From Procambarus clarkii (taxonomy: Eukaryota > Arthropoda > Malacostraca > Decapoda > Cambaridae): a DNA stretch of 64,000 nt. This document shows, in pieces, positions 47,620-57,559 of the stretch. A program made the translations under genes and the position numbers. The notes under the pieces were generated by a model. That model made no database searches. It saw nothing but the letters and a program-made list of their open reading frames with translations, and was not told the DNA's origin. Within the stretch, counting starts at the first letter, position 1; every line of letters starts with the position of its first letter. The DNA lies in contig NC_091175.1 of NCBI RefSeq assembly GCF_040958095.1, forward strand, positions 21,025,503 to 21,089,502. The letters run 5' to 3'.

Positions 47620-49042
47620 CATAAGATGACAATCCTAGAACAACCACAAAAGAAAGGACAAAACAACAAAAGGGGAAGGACAAGGAGGGGAGGACGGAAC
47701 GAAAGCCAAAGCAACTCCCACCCCAAAGTCCGGACCCTTATAACCAAAACGGGGCAGTTTCGGGGCATCCGGGGTCGCAACCAACCTAGCATACAACGCA
47801 GCAGCTGCCTGCACCCACATACATTGAGTAGCATGAGTGAACTGGAGCACGTACAGACAACAATGTCGCACGACTCCGAGTCAAAAGAATCGACGACCCA
47901 ACAGGCAGTATGGCGGAGGCACAACTAGTGAATGTCGCCATGAGACAAGGAAACGGAGCAACCTTCAAACTCGCAAGAATCGAGAGGGGACTCAAGGGTC
48001 ACATCCAACGGACCACAGAGCCCCCGCGGGGTTTCTCAGGGCCCTTAGCCATTTTAACATGCTAAGGGAAGCCCAGGCCAGGTGCTACGAACCGGCACCC
48101 AAGTCTACCAAATGAACTTCTACAAGCTGAACCCCTGAGACGTGTTCACTCGCAGGGGCCTAGTAGGGGATACCACTAATACACAAGAAAACACACACTG
48201 ACCCCAGCAACAGAGAGGGGGAGGACAAGGCAGACTCCCAAAACCAAGCAGAAACAAACAAAAAAGAAAAAACCGTGCAAGTGGACAACGTACCCAGGAA
48301 GAGCAGAGCCGGCCACTATAATAGGTGATAATTAGCTGTGCAGTACCCTGCACCCATACCAGTGACAAAAACTACCTCCTACCCAGAGACAAACAAGGGC
48401 AACAAAACCTCAGCTGACCCCAAGGGTGGCCAAGTACCGAGCAGTAAAAAGACACAGCGGAGGTAGATCCCAAGACGACTTGTGGAAGGAGGCCCCAAGC
48501 CCCAAGGGCAGTGCTTACAGGGCACCTAGGGAAGGGAACCCTAGGCGCATCCAGCCCGAGTACTGTGGAATATTACTCCTGGCTCACACACCACCTGTAG
48601 AGACAGACCACACAAGGCACAGAATTGAAACAAAACAAGAGCCAGAGGCACACGATTTCTCTAGAATTGCATCAGCCAAGAATTGCCGGTTGGATCACCG
48701 GCGCGGGGGTCTGATGCTTCCCCTTTCCCCGCGCCGGTAGCAATATTTCCACCAGAATATTTTCACTCATTCGGCTTTCGTTAGCAATATTTTCACAAGA
48801 ATAAGGGTTTGTTTTGGGGCGCCTACCTTTCTGGGTGCCTGTCTCGGTCAATGGCAGATATGGAATGCTCCCAACCACAGGGGAGTTTCTATAGGCCAGT
48901 GCTCCTCATGCCTCTCTGAGGGGGCCAGGTTCTGGCTTGTTGTCCTCAGTAGGCAAGAACTCCAAGCACATTGACTGATGCTAGAAAGTTATACATATCG
49001 ATTCAGCCTGGATAGCTCCGGGAGGCCGACGGGGCTTCCCCA
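47620..49042. repeat. Unclassified repeat G, copy 1
   Basis: Shared in order with 57940-59440: AAGTCCGGACCCTTATAACC, GTGAACTG with CTCGAGTC-like blocks, TGACCCAGCAGGCAG-like, GAGACAAGG, CAGGGCCCTTA, TGAACCCCTG, GCAGGGGCCTAG, AGCTGACCC, then GCCTACCTTTCTGGGTGC and GCCGACGGGGCT near the end. No terminal repeats and no convincing open frame are visible in either copy, so the class is unknown. LINE B resumes right after it. Confidence 0.7.
48698..48737. other. Perfect GC-rich hairpin in repeat G copy 1
   Basis: CCGGCGCGGGG at 48698-48708 pairs exactly with CCCCGCGCCGG at 48727-48737 across an 18-base loop. It is absent from repeat G copy 2 at the corresponding place. No T-run follows, so nothing suggests a terminator. 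Confidence 0.85.
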
Positions 49043-50690
49043 GAAAGTGCATCTCTTCTCCACACCTCTGCAATAGGTGTTGGAAATTTGGACATGGTGC
49101 ATTGAAGTGCCATAGTGAGGCATCTTTTTTGCCCTCTATTTGGTTACTCTGACAATACTTTAAGCTGGATTGTTCGTCTCACGCTCACTGTCTCAACTGT
49201 GGAGAGGCCCATCCCGTGTTTTCACCCTCATGTATTCATTAAAGTGTAGGTTTGAACAGACTGCCCTCCTTTGACATCAGGATCACGTTACTTTCCCTGA
49301 AGCAAAGTGACAGGTCCACCTTCTTTCCCTTTTCTAGCATGACTCGTGCTCCTCTGCCCCACCCTTTTCTCCTCCTCTTCCTCAGTTGTGTTCATGGTGT
49401 GGGGAGCCAGTGGCTGACTGGACAGAACACTCAACGCATGATCCTGTGGTCCCGGGTTCGATCTCGGGCGCCAGCAAGAAACAATGGGCAGAGTTTCTTT
49501 CACCCTGATTCTCCTGTTACCTAGCAGTAAATAGGTACCTGGGAGTTAGTCAGCTGTCACGGGCTGCTTCCTGGGGATGGAGGCCTGGTCGAGGACCGGG
49601 CCATGGGGACACTTAGCCCCGAAATTATCTCAAGATAACCTTAAGATGGTTTGAACCCCAATACTGTACATCCATAATCCCCACCCCCCCCCCCTTCATC
49701 TTCTGCTCTCCTACAGTTTAAGTCCTTAGACTTAGTGCCATTGACTGACATTTCTGCCCCATTTCCCAAGTTTTTCCCTGCCTGTCATTATTCTGTTTGT
49801 GATTCTGCCTCTTTAGTCTTCTTTGCCCAATGTAGGCCCCCCTCTAACTCTGTCCTGTCTTTCTTTTCAGTCCTGCCCCTCTTGTCTTCCAGCCTTCTCC
49901 AGAATGTGACATTTTGGTCTGATATCCACCCTCTGCCTGTTTGTCCTCATGTCACCTACTCTCGTTCTCCTTCCCCACCTCAGACAAATGCGACAATCTC
50001 AGAGTATCTTCATGCCAGCATTCCTGTGTCTTTTAGTCAGAAACACAAACCTGAATCCTCACCTTCTACCTCCCCAGTGAATAAGAAGGCATTAGCCGTC
50101 CCCTTCTTGTACCTCCCTTACTCCTGTCTCCATAGCGGAACCATCTAACATCTCTATATGTAGTCCCATTGCCTTTCTTTCCTCCTCTGATGCTTGCCCC
50201 TTCTCCAGAATGCACTTTTGTTCCTATCCCTCCTCGATCTACCCTTCATGGCACCCAGTCCTCACTACCCTCATCTCACCAGACTGCCGACTCCCATGCC
50301 TCTCTCAACTCTGCCGAGATTGGCCATGCTCCCCAACCCTGATTTCTCTGATCCTGACCCTTCTTAGTTCTGTGCTTTTTACCTATCTCTTTTCTTAGCT
50401 TTGAACTTCTTGTCATAGCTGTTCTTTCTTATTTCTGCTATCAATTGGAATGTCCATGGCTTTTATGCCAATTTTGGTGGGCTGAGGTCTTAGTTTGACA
50501 GTTTTTACTGCTTTGTGTTTGTCTTCGGGGAACTGATGCTTGGCACTCATCTCTTGGTATCTCTCTTATGTTCTGATTTCTCTTCCTGATCTCAAGCATC
50601 TTTTAGACTTGCTGCCAGAACCTTTTCTCTTCTTGGGAGATTTTAACTGTTGTTATCCTCTCTGGGCAATGTCCTTATGATTTCTGTTTA
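49043..50690 (+). mobile_element. Old LINE B copy, ORF1 and start of ORF2
   Basis: Starts at the zinc knuckle (CTCTGCAATAGGTGTTGG, giving CNRCWKFGHGALKC), continues with the third knuckle (CLNCGEAHP), the Ser/Pro-rich C-half of ORF1 in pieces, its end (NPDFSDPDPS), and ORF2 endonuclease pieces (NWNVHGFYANF, LLGDFNCCYPLW). A SINE interrupts it at 49400-49652. Stops are frequent and part of the endonuclease is deleted. Confidence 0.8.
49400..49652 (+). repeat. tRNA-derived SINE
   Basis: The tRNA-like head has an A box near TGGCTGACTGGACAG (about 49411-49425) and a B box GGGTTCGATCTCG (about 49454-49466). The body has TTTCTTTCACCCTGATTCTC, CCTAGCAGTAAATAGG and GGAGTTAGTCAGCTGTCACG; the 3' module is AGGCCTGGTCGAGGACCGGG and ATCTCAAGATAACC. 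It is inserted in ORF1 of an old LINE B. Confidence 0.85.
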
Positions 50691-50743
50691 ACAATAACTT
50701 TATAACCCAGCCCCCACAAATTAAATGAAAAAGTGTTAACGTT

Positions 50744-50814
50744 TTGGTCTGTCCTGGCTACATAGTCCCCCCAGCTTGGTGCCTTCTTTGGATATTTATT
50801 TACTTGGTCTGTCC
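50744..50814 (+). mobile_element. 49-bp LINE B 3' end with 11-bp target duplication
   Basis: TTGGTCTGTCC at 50744-50754 and 50804-50814 flanks TGGCTACATAG ... CTTGGTGCCTTC ... TTTATTTAC, which is the last 49 bp of LINE B. The element is truncated to the very 3' end. Confidence 0.85.
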
Positions 50815-51161
50815 AGGAATCTTATCAAGCCTTGCTATGTCATGACTTAATAAGGGTCCAGGACAAACCACAATGTCATCACTTTAATTTCAAATGTGTG
50901 TTGTGAGTTAGGTTAACTCTCTTCAGCCACATTGTGACTTACTCTCTGTGTGAATACAACTTTGATGTGGGTCTGAAGTGATTTTGAATGATAAAATATG
51001 ATTTAAAATCAATGTCCAAACAAATTTGTATGAAATAAGTAAAAAAAACTCACCAAGTGGCTTTCAATTGGCAATAGCATATATTTATGTAAACACTGTA
51101 CAGTATTTCGATATGAAACTAAATATATTTAAAGTATTAGTTATTCACTATTTCAATTTTC
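50815..51161. other. Noncoding stretch downstream of the host gene
   Basis: Holds CCAGGACAAACC near 50860, which is the reverse of GGTCTGTCCTGG-like sequence near 50746, so an old inverted repeat may be present. The rest is AT-rich and includes the presumed 3' UTR of the minus-strand gene. An AATAAA overlaps that gene's stop codon region; I do not see a more convincing poly(A) signal. Confidence 0.5.
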
Positions 51162-51470
51162 TTATTTATTTTCAAAATCAAATTCTTCAATACCTGTATA
51201 GTCGTCATCCTCCTCTTCCTCTATATATTCTATGTCATCACTTTCAGCAGACCACTCTTGAGGCACACTTAACAAAGCTTCGTCATTGTCTTTACTGCGG
51301 GACTGTTTCCTACACAGCTGTTGATACTTATTGGCCCACTGACGAATTTCCTGGGTTCTTGATATGCTATTAATCATATCTGAACTTTCTTCCAATGTTG
51401 ACAAACTATATTCGTGCGCTTCCTGATTCTTACGATGCTCTGCTCGGGCTCTTACAAGTCTCTCCTGCAC
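51162..51470 (-). CDS. Terminal exon of a host gene, acidic C-terminus
   Basis: On the minus strand an acceptor (TTGGATTTTGTAG) ends at 51471 and the frame GTG CAG GAG AGA opens at 51470, running 102 codons to TAA at 51162-51164. The protein is charged and helical at first (VQERLVRARAEHRKNQEAHE), has EIRQWANKYQQL in the middle, and ends in an acidic tail (ESDDIEYIEEEEDDDYTGIE). No transposon similarity is seen, and codon use is unlike the LINEs around it. I do not recognise the family. The acceptor is phase 0, matching the donors at 52508 and 63615, so it may be spliced to either exon. Confidence 0.65.
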   Translation of the reverse strand: MQERLVRARAEHRKNQEAHEYSLSTLEESSDMINSISRTQEIRQWANKYQQLCRKQSRSKDNDEALLSVPQEWSAESDDIEYIEEEEDDDYTGIEEFDFENK

Positions 51471-52508
51471 CTACAAAATCCAAGATAGAAATAACATTAA
51501 AAGTACTGTAAAAAAAAAAAAAACAAAAAACAAAAAAAACTGTTGACCTGCATCAGTTTAACACTGCATTGTTTTATTTTTTCATGTCTTGATAAGATTT
51601 ATTATAACATTATGGATTATTCAAAGAGGTGACCCTTCCAAAATTTTCTATGTTTTTCAATCATAAAATAATTGCTCCCATGCATAATTAGTCAAATCTG
51701 TTGGCATTATTCACTTGTTAATCTTCATAAAATAAATTTGTTCTTAAATATCCCTATTTCAGAGTTATACCATTCAAGTGCTCTAAGAGCAAGATACTTT
51801 CTGGTTCCATAAGACCAGAACATTCACACTTATAGGGTGGGGGGTATGAGCTACAAGGAGAGACTATGGGAACTAAACCTCACGTTGCTGAAAGACACGA
51901 GTTAGAGGAGACATGATCACCACATACAAGATTCTCAGAGGAATTGAAAGGGTAGATAGATAATTTATTTAACATGGGGTACATGAACAAGAGGACACAG
52001 GTCTAAACTGAGTACCCAGATGAGCCAGAGAGATATTAGAAACAATTATTTTAGTGTCATAGTTAACAAATGGAATGCATTAGGCAGTGATGTGGTGGAG
52101 GCAGACTCTACACACAATTTCAAAGGTAGATATGATAGAGCCCAATAGGCTCAGAAATCTGTACACCAATTGATTGACAGTTGAGAGGTGGGACCAAAGA
52201 GCAAAAGTTCAACCCCCCACAAGCACAACTAGGCAAGTACTTGATGCAGAACTAATTAAACACTGATACAGCCAGGTCAAGCTAGTGATAGGGAGGCACT
52301 GGAGAATTACTTAACCCCTGCTTTGACATAGCACATGCATAGCTTTGCATAAAAAAGCTTTAACCACCGTGCTGCGCCGAGTTTATTGTGAAATTCCCCC
52401 GGTGCGCATGAAATAAAGTGTTCCCCCAAAATTCTTTTTTCTTTGTAAAATGATAAATTCCCTTCCCTGAACATGTCTATGTAAAAATAAATACCAAATT
52501 CCACTTAC
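51471..52508 (-). other. Presumed intron, 1.04 kb
   Basis: Donor GTAAGT (minus strand, 52508-52503) and acceptor TTTTGTAG (51478-51471) both fit consensus, and the phase is 0 on both sides. It contains a plus-strand LINE C relic and an A-rich run near 51511-51538. Confidence 0.55.
51842..52240 (+). mobile_element. LINE C 3'-end relic
   Basis: Covers the last about 100 codons of ORF2 in broken frames (MSYKERLWELNL, RGDMITTYKILRGIERVD) and the 3' UTR (TTGATTGACAGTTGAGAGG, CCACAAGCACAACTAGGC). It lies antisense inside the presumed intron. Confidence 0.88.
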
Positions 52509-52601
52509 TTTGGCTGTGGGGATGTGGACAAGGTGCACTGTGACGTCATCAGGGCCTAGTCGCCCGTGCATGAATCGCCCAGACACGGTCGCGCAGGCCA
52601 T
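52509..52601 (-). CDS. Candidate first exon of the host gene
   Basis: On the minus strand ATG at 52601 opens a 31-codon frame (MACATVSGRFMHGRLGP, DDVTVHLVHIPTAK) that ends exactly at a GTAAGT donor (52508-52503). No acceptor AG lies directly upstream, so this reads as a first coding exon. It is GC- and CpG-richer than its surroundings and contains the CRE-like palindrome TGACGTCA at 52541-52548. Joined in phase 0 to 51470-51162 it would give a 133-residue protein. The ATG context is weak at -3 (T) but has G at +4. Unknown family. Confidence 0.5.
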
Positions 52602-52885
52602 TCAAGCACCGGGTGTTGCCACAAATATATTTTCAATTATTTGTTTTATGTAGTTCCAACGTGGTTTTATTTTTTTTTATCGTATATGATGCATATTTGT
52701 GTCCTTTACAATATGTATACAGTAGAACGTTTATAATGTTCCCTGGAACTGTGATACATGTGTCAGTAATGTGTCCACAATAAATGTTTATTGTCGCAAT
52801 ATTACCTGTTAAAAATTCACTAAAATTACAATATGTACAGTTTCACACACTATTTACACAGTAACACACTTTATTACACACTCAG
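52602..52885 (-). promoter_or_regulatory. Possible promoter region of the minus-strand gene
   Basis: On the minus strand, GAAAATATATTTG lies about 30 bp before the ATG of the candidate first exon and could serve as a TATA-like element, though such sequence is common in this AT-rich DNA. No initiator is obvious. A CA-rich edge at about 52845-52885 precedes LINE A copy 5. Confidence 0.25.
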
Positions 52886-55441
52886 AATCAGGATGATAAC
52901 CTGATAATTGTAAATACCTACAGCCCACCAGCAAGCAACACGTGGACAAAGGAAGAACTGGATGACAAACGAGAGGGCCTCATAATGGTCATGAGAGATA
53001 TTATTGTACAAGCAGATAAAGATAAATCACGACTGTTGATACTGGGGGACTTCAACTTTAGAGCAATAGACTGGGAGGCCTATGAAGCAAGAACGGAGGA
53101 CTTTTGGACATGCAGATTTGTGAACCTCATTCTGGAGACATTCTTGTATCAACACATAAAGCAAGCCACAAGAATGAGGGAAGGAGATATACCGTCAGTA
53201 CTGGATCTAGTATTCACCAGGAAAGAAGAAGAGATTTTTGACATCCAGTACCTTCCTCCCTTGGGAAAGAGTGATCACGTCCTGTTAGACATTAAATATG
53301 CTTTAAGATATCATCTAGAAGAAAATGGGGACATTGAAACAGTTGATAAACTCGATTTAAAGAGAGGCAACTATGGGGAACTTCAAAATTTTTTTAATGA
53401 GTGTAATTGGACAGAATTGTTGCTAGGCAGGGAAGTAAATGAAATGTATGCCAAATTTTTAAAACTATACGAGGAAGGCACACAAACATTCATACCAAAA
53501 CAGAGATGCAGGACCAGAAAACAGGATTGGTTCGACAGAAATTGTGAGAGGGCAAGAGACCAAAAGACACAAAAATGGAATCAGTATAGGAAGAGGCCAA
53601 ACCCCCAAACATACCAGCGATACAAAGATGCGAGAAACAATTATACAGCAGTAAGGAGAGAGGCAGAAAGAAATTTTGAAAAAGGGATAGCAGATAAATG
53701 TAAAACAGAACCGGGCCTATTCTACAAATTCATAAACAACAAATTGCAGGTAAAGGATAATATCCAGAGGTTGGAAATGGGAAACAGATTCACGGAAAAT
53801 GAAAAGGAAATGTGTGAAACATTAAATGAAAAGTTCCAAAGTGTGTTTGTACAAAATGAAATCTTCAGAGAACCAGACACAATAAGAATTCCAGAGAACA
53901 ACATAGAGCGGATAGAGGTGTCTAGAGATGAAGTGGAAAATATGCTAAAGGAGCTCGGGAGGAACAAAGCAGCTGGCCCAGATGGCGTTTCACCATGGGT
54001 TCTGAGAGAATGTGCATCTGAGCTCAGCATTCCACTTCACCTGATCTTTCAGGCATCCCTGTGTACAGGAATCGTAGCAGACGTGTGGAAACAGGCTAAC
54101 ATAGTTCCAATCTACAAAAGTGGCAGCAGGGAAGACCCCCTCAATTATAGACCTGTATCATTGACAAGTGTAATAGTGAAAGTATTGGAAAAGCTAATCA
54201 AAACTAAATGGGTAGAACACCTGGAGAGAAATGATATAATATCAGACAGACAGTATGGTTTTCGATCAGGAAGATCCTGTGTATCGAATTTACTCAGTTT
54301 CTATGATCGGGCCACAGAGATATTACAGGAAAGAGATGGCTGGGTTGACTGCATCTATCTGGACCTAAAAAAGGCTTTCGACAGAGTTCCACATAAGAGG
54401 TTGTTCTGGAAACTGGAAAATATTGGAGGGGTGACAGGTAAGCTTCTATCATGGATGAAAAATTTTCTGACTGATAGAAAAATGAGGGCAGTAATCAGAG
54501 GCAATGTATCGGAATGGAGAAATGTCACAAGTGGAGTACCACAGGGTTCAGTTCTTGCACCAGTGATGTTTATTGTGTACATAAATGATCTACCAGTTGG
54601 TATACAGAATTATATGAACATGTTTGCTGATGATGCTAAGATAATAGGAAGGATAAGAAATTTAGATGATTGTCATGCCCTTCAAGAAGACCTGGACAAA
54701 ATAAGTATATGGAGCACCACTTGGCAAATGGAATTTAATGTTAATAAATGTCATGTTATGGAATGTGGAATAGGAGAACATAGACCCCACACAACCTATA
54801 TATTATGTGAGAAATCTTTAAAGAATTCTGATAAAGAAAGAGATCTAGGAGTGGTTCTAGATAGAAAACTATCACCTGAGGACCACATTAAGAATATTGT
54901 GCAAGGAGCCTATGCAATGCTTTCTAACTTCAGAATTGCATTTAAATACATGGATGGCGATATACTAAAGAAATTGTTCATGACTTTTGTTAGGCCAAAG
55001 CTAGAATATGCAGCTGTTGTGTGGTGCCCATATCTTAAGAAGCACATCAACAAACTGGAAAAGGTGCAAAGACATGCTACTAAGTGGCTCCCAGAACTGA
55101 AGGGCAAGAGCTACGAGGAGAGGTTAGAAGCATTAAATATGCGAAAACTAGAAGACAGAAGAAAAAGAGGTGATATGATCACTACGTACAAAATAGTAAC
55201 AGGAATTGATAAAATCGACAGGGAAGACTTCCTGAGACCTGGAACTTCAAGAACAAGAGGCCATAGATTTAAACTAGCTAAACACAGATGCCGAAGAAAT
55301 ATAAGAAAATTCACCTTCGCAAATAGAGTGGTAGACGGTTGGAACAAGTTAAGTGAGAAGGTGGTGGAGGCCAAGACCGTCAGTAGTTTCAAAGCGTTAT
55401 ATGACAAAGAGTGCTGGGAAGACGGGACACCACGAGCGTAG
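52886..55441 (+). CDS. LINE A ORF2, partial (endonuclease C-half plus intact RT)
   Basis: The frame is open from the 5' truncation (NQDDNLIIVNTYSPPASNTW) to the stop at 55439-55441, with the ATG at 52985 being only an internal Met. LLILGDFNF, LDLVFT and GKSDHV remain of the endonuclease. RT has QYGFRSGRS, LDLKKAFDRVPH, GVPQGSVLAP and NMFADDAKI all intact. The tail is normal except Arg for Pro in LNMRKLEDRR. Because the Asn and Glu endonuclease blocks are missing and there is no ORF1 or promoter, autonomous activity is not expected. Confidence 0.88.
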   Translation, partial: NQDDNLIIVNTYSPPASNTWTKEELDDKREGLIMVMRDIIVQADKDKSRLLILGDFNFRAIDWEAYEARTEDFWTCRFVNLILETFLYQHIKQATRMREGDIPSVLDLVFTRKEEEIFDIQYLPPLGKSDHVLLDIKYALRYHLEENGDIETVDKLDLKRGNYGELQNFFNECNWTELLLGREVNEMYAKFLKLYEEGTQTFIPKQRCRTRKQDWFDRNCERARDQKTQKWNQYRKRPNPQTYQRYKDARNNYTAVRREAERNFEKGIADKCKTEPGLFYKFINNKLQVKDNIQRLEMGNRFTENEKEMCETLNEKFQSVFVQNEIFREPDTIRIPENNIERIEVSRDEVENMLKELGRNKAAGPDGVSPWVLRECASELSIPLHLIFQASLCTGIVADVWKQANIVPIYKSGSREDPLNYRPVSLTSVIVKVLEKLIKTKWVEHLERNDIISDRQYGFRSGRSCVSNLLSFYDRATEILQERDGWVDCIYLDLKKAFDRVPHKRLFWKLENIGGVTGKLLSWMKNFLTDRKMRAVIRGNVSEWRNVTSGVPQGSVLAPVMFIVYINDLPVGIQNYMNMFADDAKIIGRIRNLDDCHALQEDLDKISIWSTTWQMEFNVNKCHVMECGIGEHRPHTTYILCEKSLKNSDKERDLGVVLDRKLSPEDHIKNIVQGAYAMLSNFRIAFKYMDGDILKKLFMTFVRPKLEYAAVVWCPYLKKHINKLEKVQRHATKWLPELKGKSYEERLEALNMRKLEDRRKRGDMITTYKIVTGIDKIDREDFLRPGTSRTRGHRFKLAKHRCRRNIRKFTFANRVVDGWNKLSEKVVEAKTVSSFKALYDKECWEDGTPRA

Positions 55442-55485
55442 CTCTCATCCTGTAACTACACTTAGGTAATTACACTTAGGTAATT
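52886..55485 (+). mobile_element. LINE A copy 5, 5' truncated, open RT
   Basis: Starts AATCAGGATGATAACC within the endonuclease and ends in the double ACTTAGGTAATTAC tail. ACTCAG occurs on both sides (52880-52885 and 55486-55491), a possible 6-bp target duplication. The endonuclease half matches copies 2 and 3; the RT half lacks their nonsense codon and at several sites (TTCGAC, GGCAGCAGG, CGATCAGG) matches copy 1. Confidence 0.92.
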
Positions 55486-55678
55486 ACTCAGTACTTCGGA
55501 AGTGAGTAATAATCAATGAAGTAGCCCATGGTACACAGCGCGACTTTGCTCTCAGTGCCCCAGGTACAGATAAATTTTCGCTTCCTGTTTCTTCATTCTG
55601 TGTGCTTGCAAATAACGCACTCACGTACACCCTTGGCTTTAGTACTTGTAGGTTGTATGTACCCAAGCTTGTAAAACA

Positions 55679-55870
55679 TAAGGTAGTATTGAAAAAGATT
55701 ATAGGAAGCGATCAATTTGTAAGGTAGTCTTGAAAAGATCGCTTTGTATGGTCCCACACAGGAAGAGATTCAGCTTACCTCAAGAGTGTCCGTCAGTCAG
55801 AAAGAGATTCAACCAGCTTTAAAGAGTGTCCGTCAGTTAGGAAGAGATTCAGGTATTCTTGAAAATATCT
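55679..55870. repeat. Short tandem repeats of about 40 bp
   Basis: AAGGTAGTATTGAAAAAGAT and AAGGTAGTCTTGAAAAGATC recur about 40 bp apart (55681, 55721). GGAAGAGATTCAG and AGAGTGTCCGTCAGT recur at about 55761, 55800 and 55840. Possibly one decayed 40-bp array of two variants. Confidence 0.7.
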
Positions 55871-56169
55871 ATGGAAAACACCCTCATGGAAGCCGCTAAC
55901 ACTGTTTATCTATGTTATTTGTATCAGATGCATCATCCCTGAATGCAGAAAACGATTCATCTATGTATCATCTAAATAAATTGTAGATAGCATAGGATTG
56001 CAAGGGTGACGCTCAGAGCTACAACTGGATACGCTTGCTGTATCGTCCTCATAGGTGCTGTATCACTTGCATCTGACCTTTGTGTTAGGTCCTTATTGTG
56101 CCTAGCTTCACCAATATTATGACCCTTATGTTCTTCAAACAATAAGGTTTGAATTTCACCGACAGAGCG

Positions 56170-56515
56170 TTATCTTTCAACACCGCGTCGAACAGGTGTT
56201 TGGGAGCCAGGAGGCGTGTGCGCCACCCATGGCTGCTCATTCAGTACTAACCCAGCCAGCAGCCCTAGGGCATTTTGGGAATTTTTTCCAAAATGGCTGC
56301 TTCTCACTGGAGGTCCTAGGAGTCCATTTCGTACACAACCAATCTCATACATATTTAGAATTGGTACCGAAAAATCAAAGAGTTTTCTCGGTTGGTGCAG
56401 TTTCCCGCCGACCGAGAATAAATCAGTTGGTGCAGTTAACACTTTAGTGCGCTCGGCACTCCTGGAAAAAAAAAGCGCGGCGTTCTGGGCGCTCAAGCGT
56501 AAACACAAAAAAGTG
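56170..56515. other. Unclassified noncoding stretch
   Basis: Contains GCGTGTGCGCCACCCATGG and a repeated CGGTTGGTGCAGTT / CAGTTGGTGCAGTT pair (about 56392 and 56425). No exon with splice sites and no known element was recognised. Confidence 0.4.
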
Positions 56516-56519
56516 TATA

Positions 56520-57260
56520 ATCTTTTCACGCTCCTAACATCAATTCTCGAGCTACGTTTTTCATTTTGGTATCACTGCGCTGGCAATAAAATTCTCTACA
56601 AGATCATATGCATAAAATGTCACCAAAGCATTTGCTATCCCACCACGAAGTAAATAAACACGAAGATGACTCGCCGTGACAGCCAAACAGGAAGTAAATG
56701 TTCATAATCTTTCGTTTGTTGCCAGCCTCACAGTCATCCTACAGCGCTTATTTTGATATCACTGAACTCGCAATAAAATTCCCCACCCAGACATATGCCT
56801 ATCAATGTCTAATTATGGTAGGGGTGACCCGCACGAGTGTGGGAACTGGGCGAAGCGTTAGCCGTGATTTCAGCAGCGACGACACTGTTGTGATGCAGCG
56901 CTTTGAAAGTTTATACTTATTTCACTGTCCTGACATTATTTCTCGAGCTACGTATTTCATTTTTATAGCAATGTGTTCGCAATAGAAAGTTCTATAAGAA
57001 CATGGGTAGAATTGGCCAACAGAGCGTCAAGTAAATTTGCGGCGAATAAAATCTTACGCGTGTTTGTACCCGTGAGCGTAAAATGTTTTTACTTTGCTCA
57101 TGTTTTTCAAGTTTATACTTGTTTCACACCGTTTTTTTTGTTTGTATAGTGTTCGGAATAAAATTCTCTACACAGACATATGCATATAAATGTAGAATCA
57201 TGATCGCGGCCAACACAAGAGAGTGTGGAGTGGGCGATTACCCTCGTGTCACCAACTCAA
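56520..57260. repeat. Degenerate tandem repeat, period about 175-210 bp, four units
   Basis: The block GCAATAAAATTCTCTAC recurs at about 56583, 56769 (GCAATAAAATTCCCC), 56979 (GCAATAGAAAGTTC) and 57154 (GGAATAAAATTCTC). Shared neighbours are CTCGAGCTACGT with TTTCATTTT upstream and AGACATATGCATATAAATGT downstream. Units are heavily diverged, so the array is old. Confidence 0.75.
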
Positions 57261-57559
57261 TAGTCTCTCCTCTAAGTTACAATACATTGCCGTTTTCTCA
57301 AATAGGCACTGTGCCAATTAGAGAAAACGGAAATTTAATGGCAAACATATTCATACAAACCCCAAGTCGATCGAGTAGTATATACCCACTATAACACGGA
57401 CCGTAAATGTACGCCGTGATCCGACAAGCGCTTAAATAAACCGCCCGTACATCCATGTGAAGATCTCAGAAAAGTGTTAATTGGTTAAGTACTGTATCGG
57501 GAATGATTCACCAATTCGGAAAGTTGGACAAGAAATGTGTACTGTACCGAGAAAGGAAA

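Noticed and set aside
47837..48115. 92-codon and other frames in repeat G
   Set aside because: The frames are not conserved between the two repeat G copies and show no known domain.
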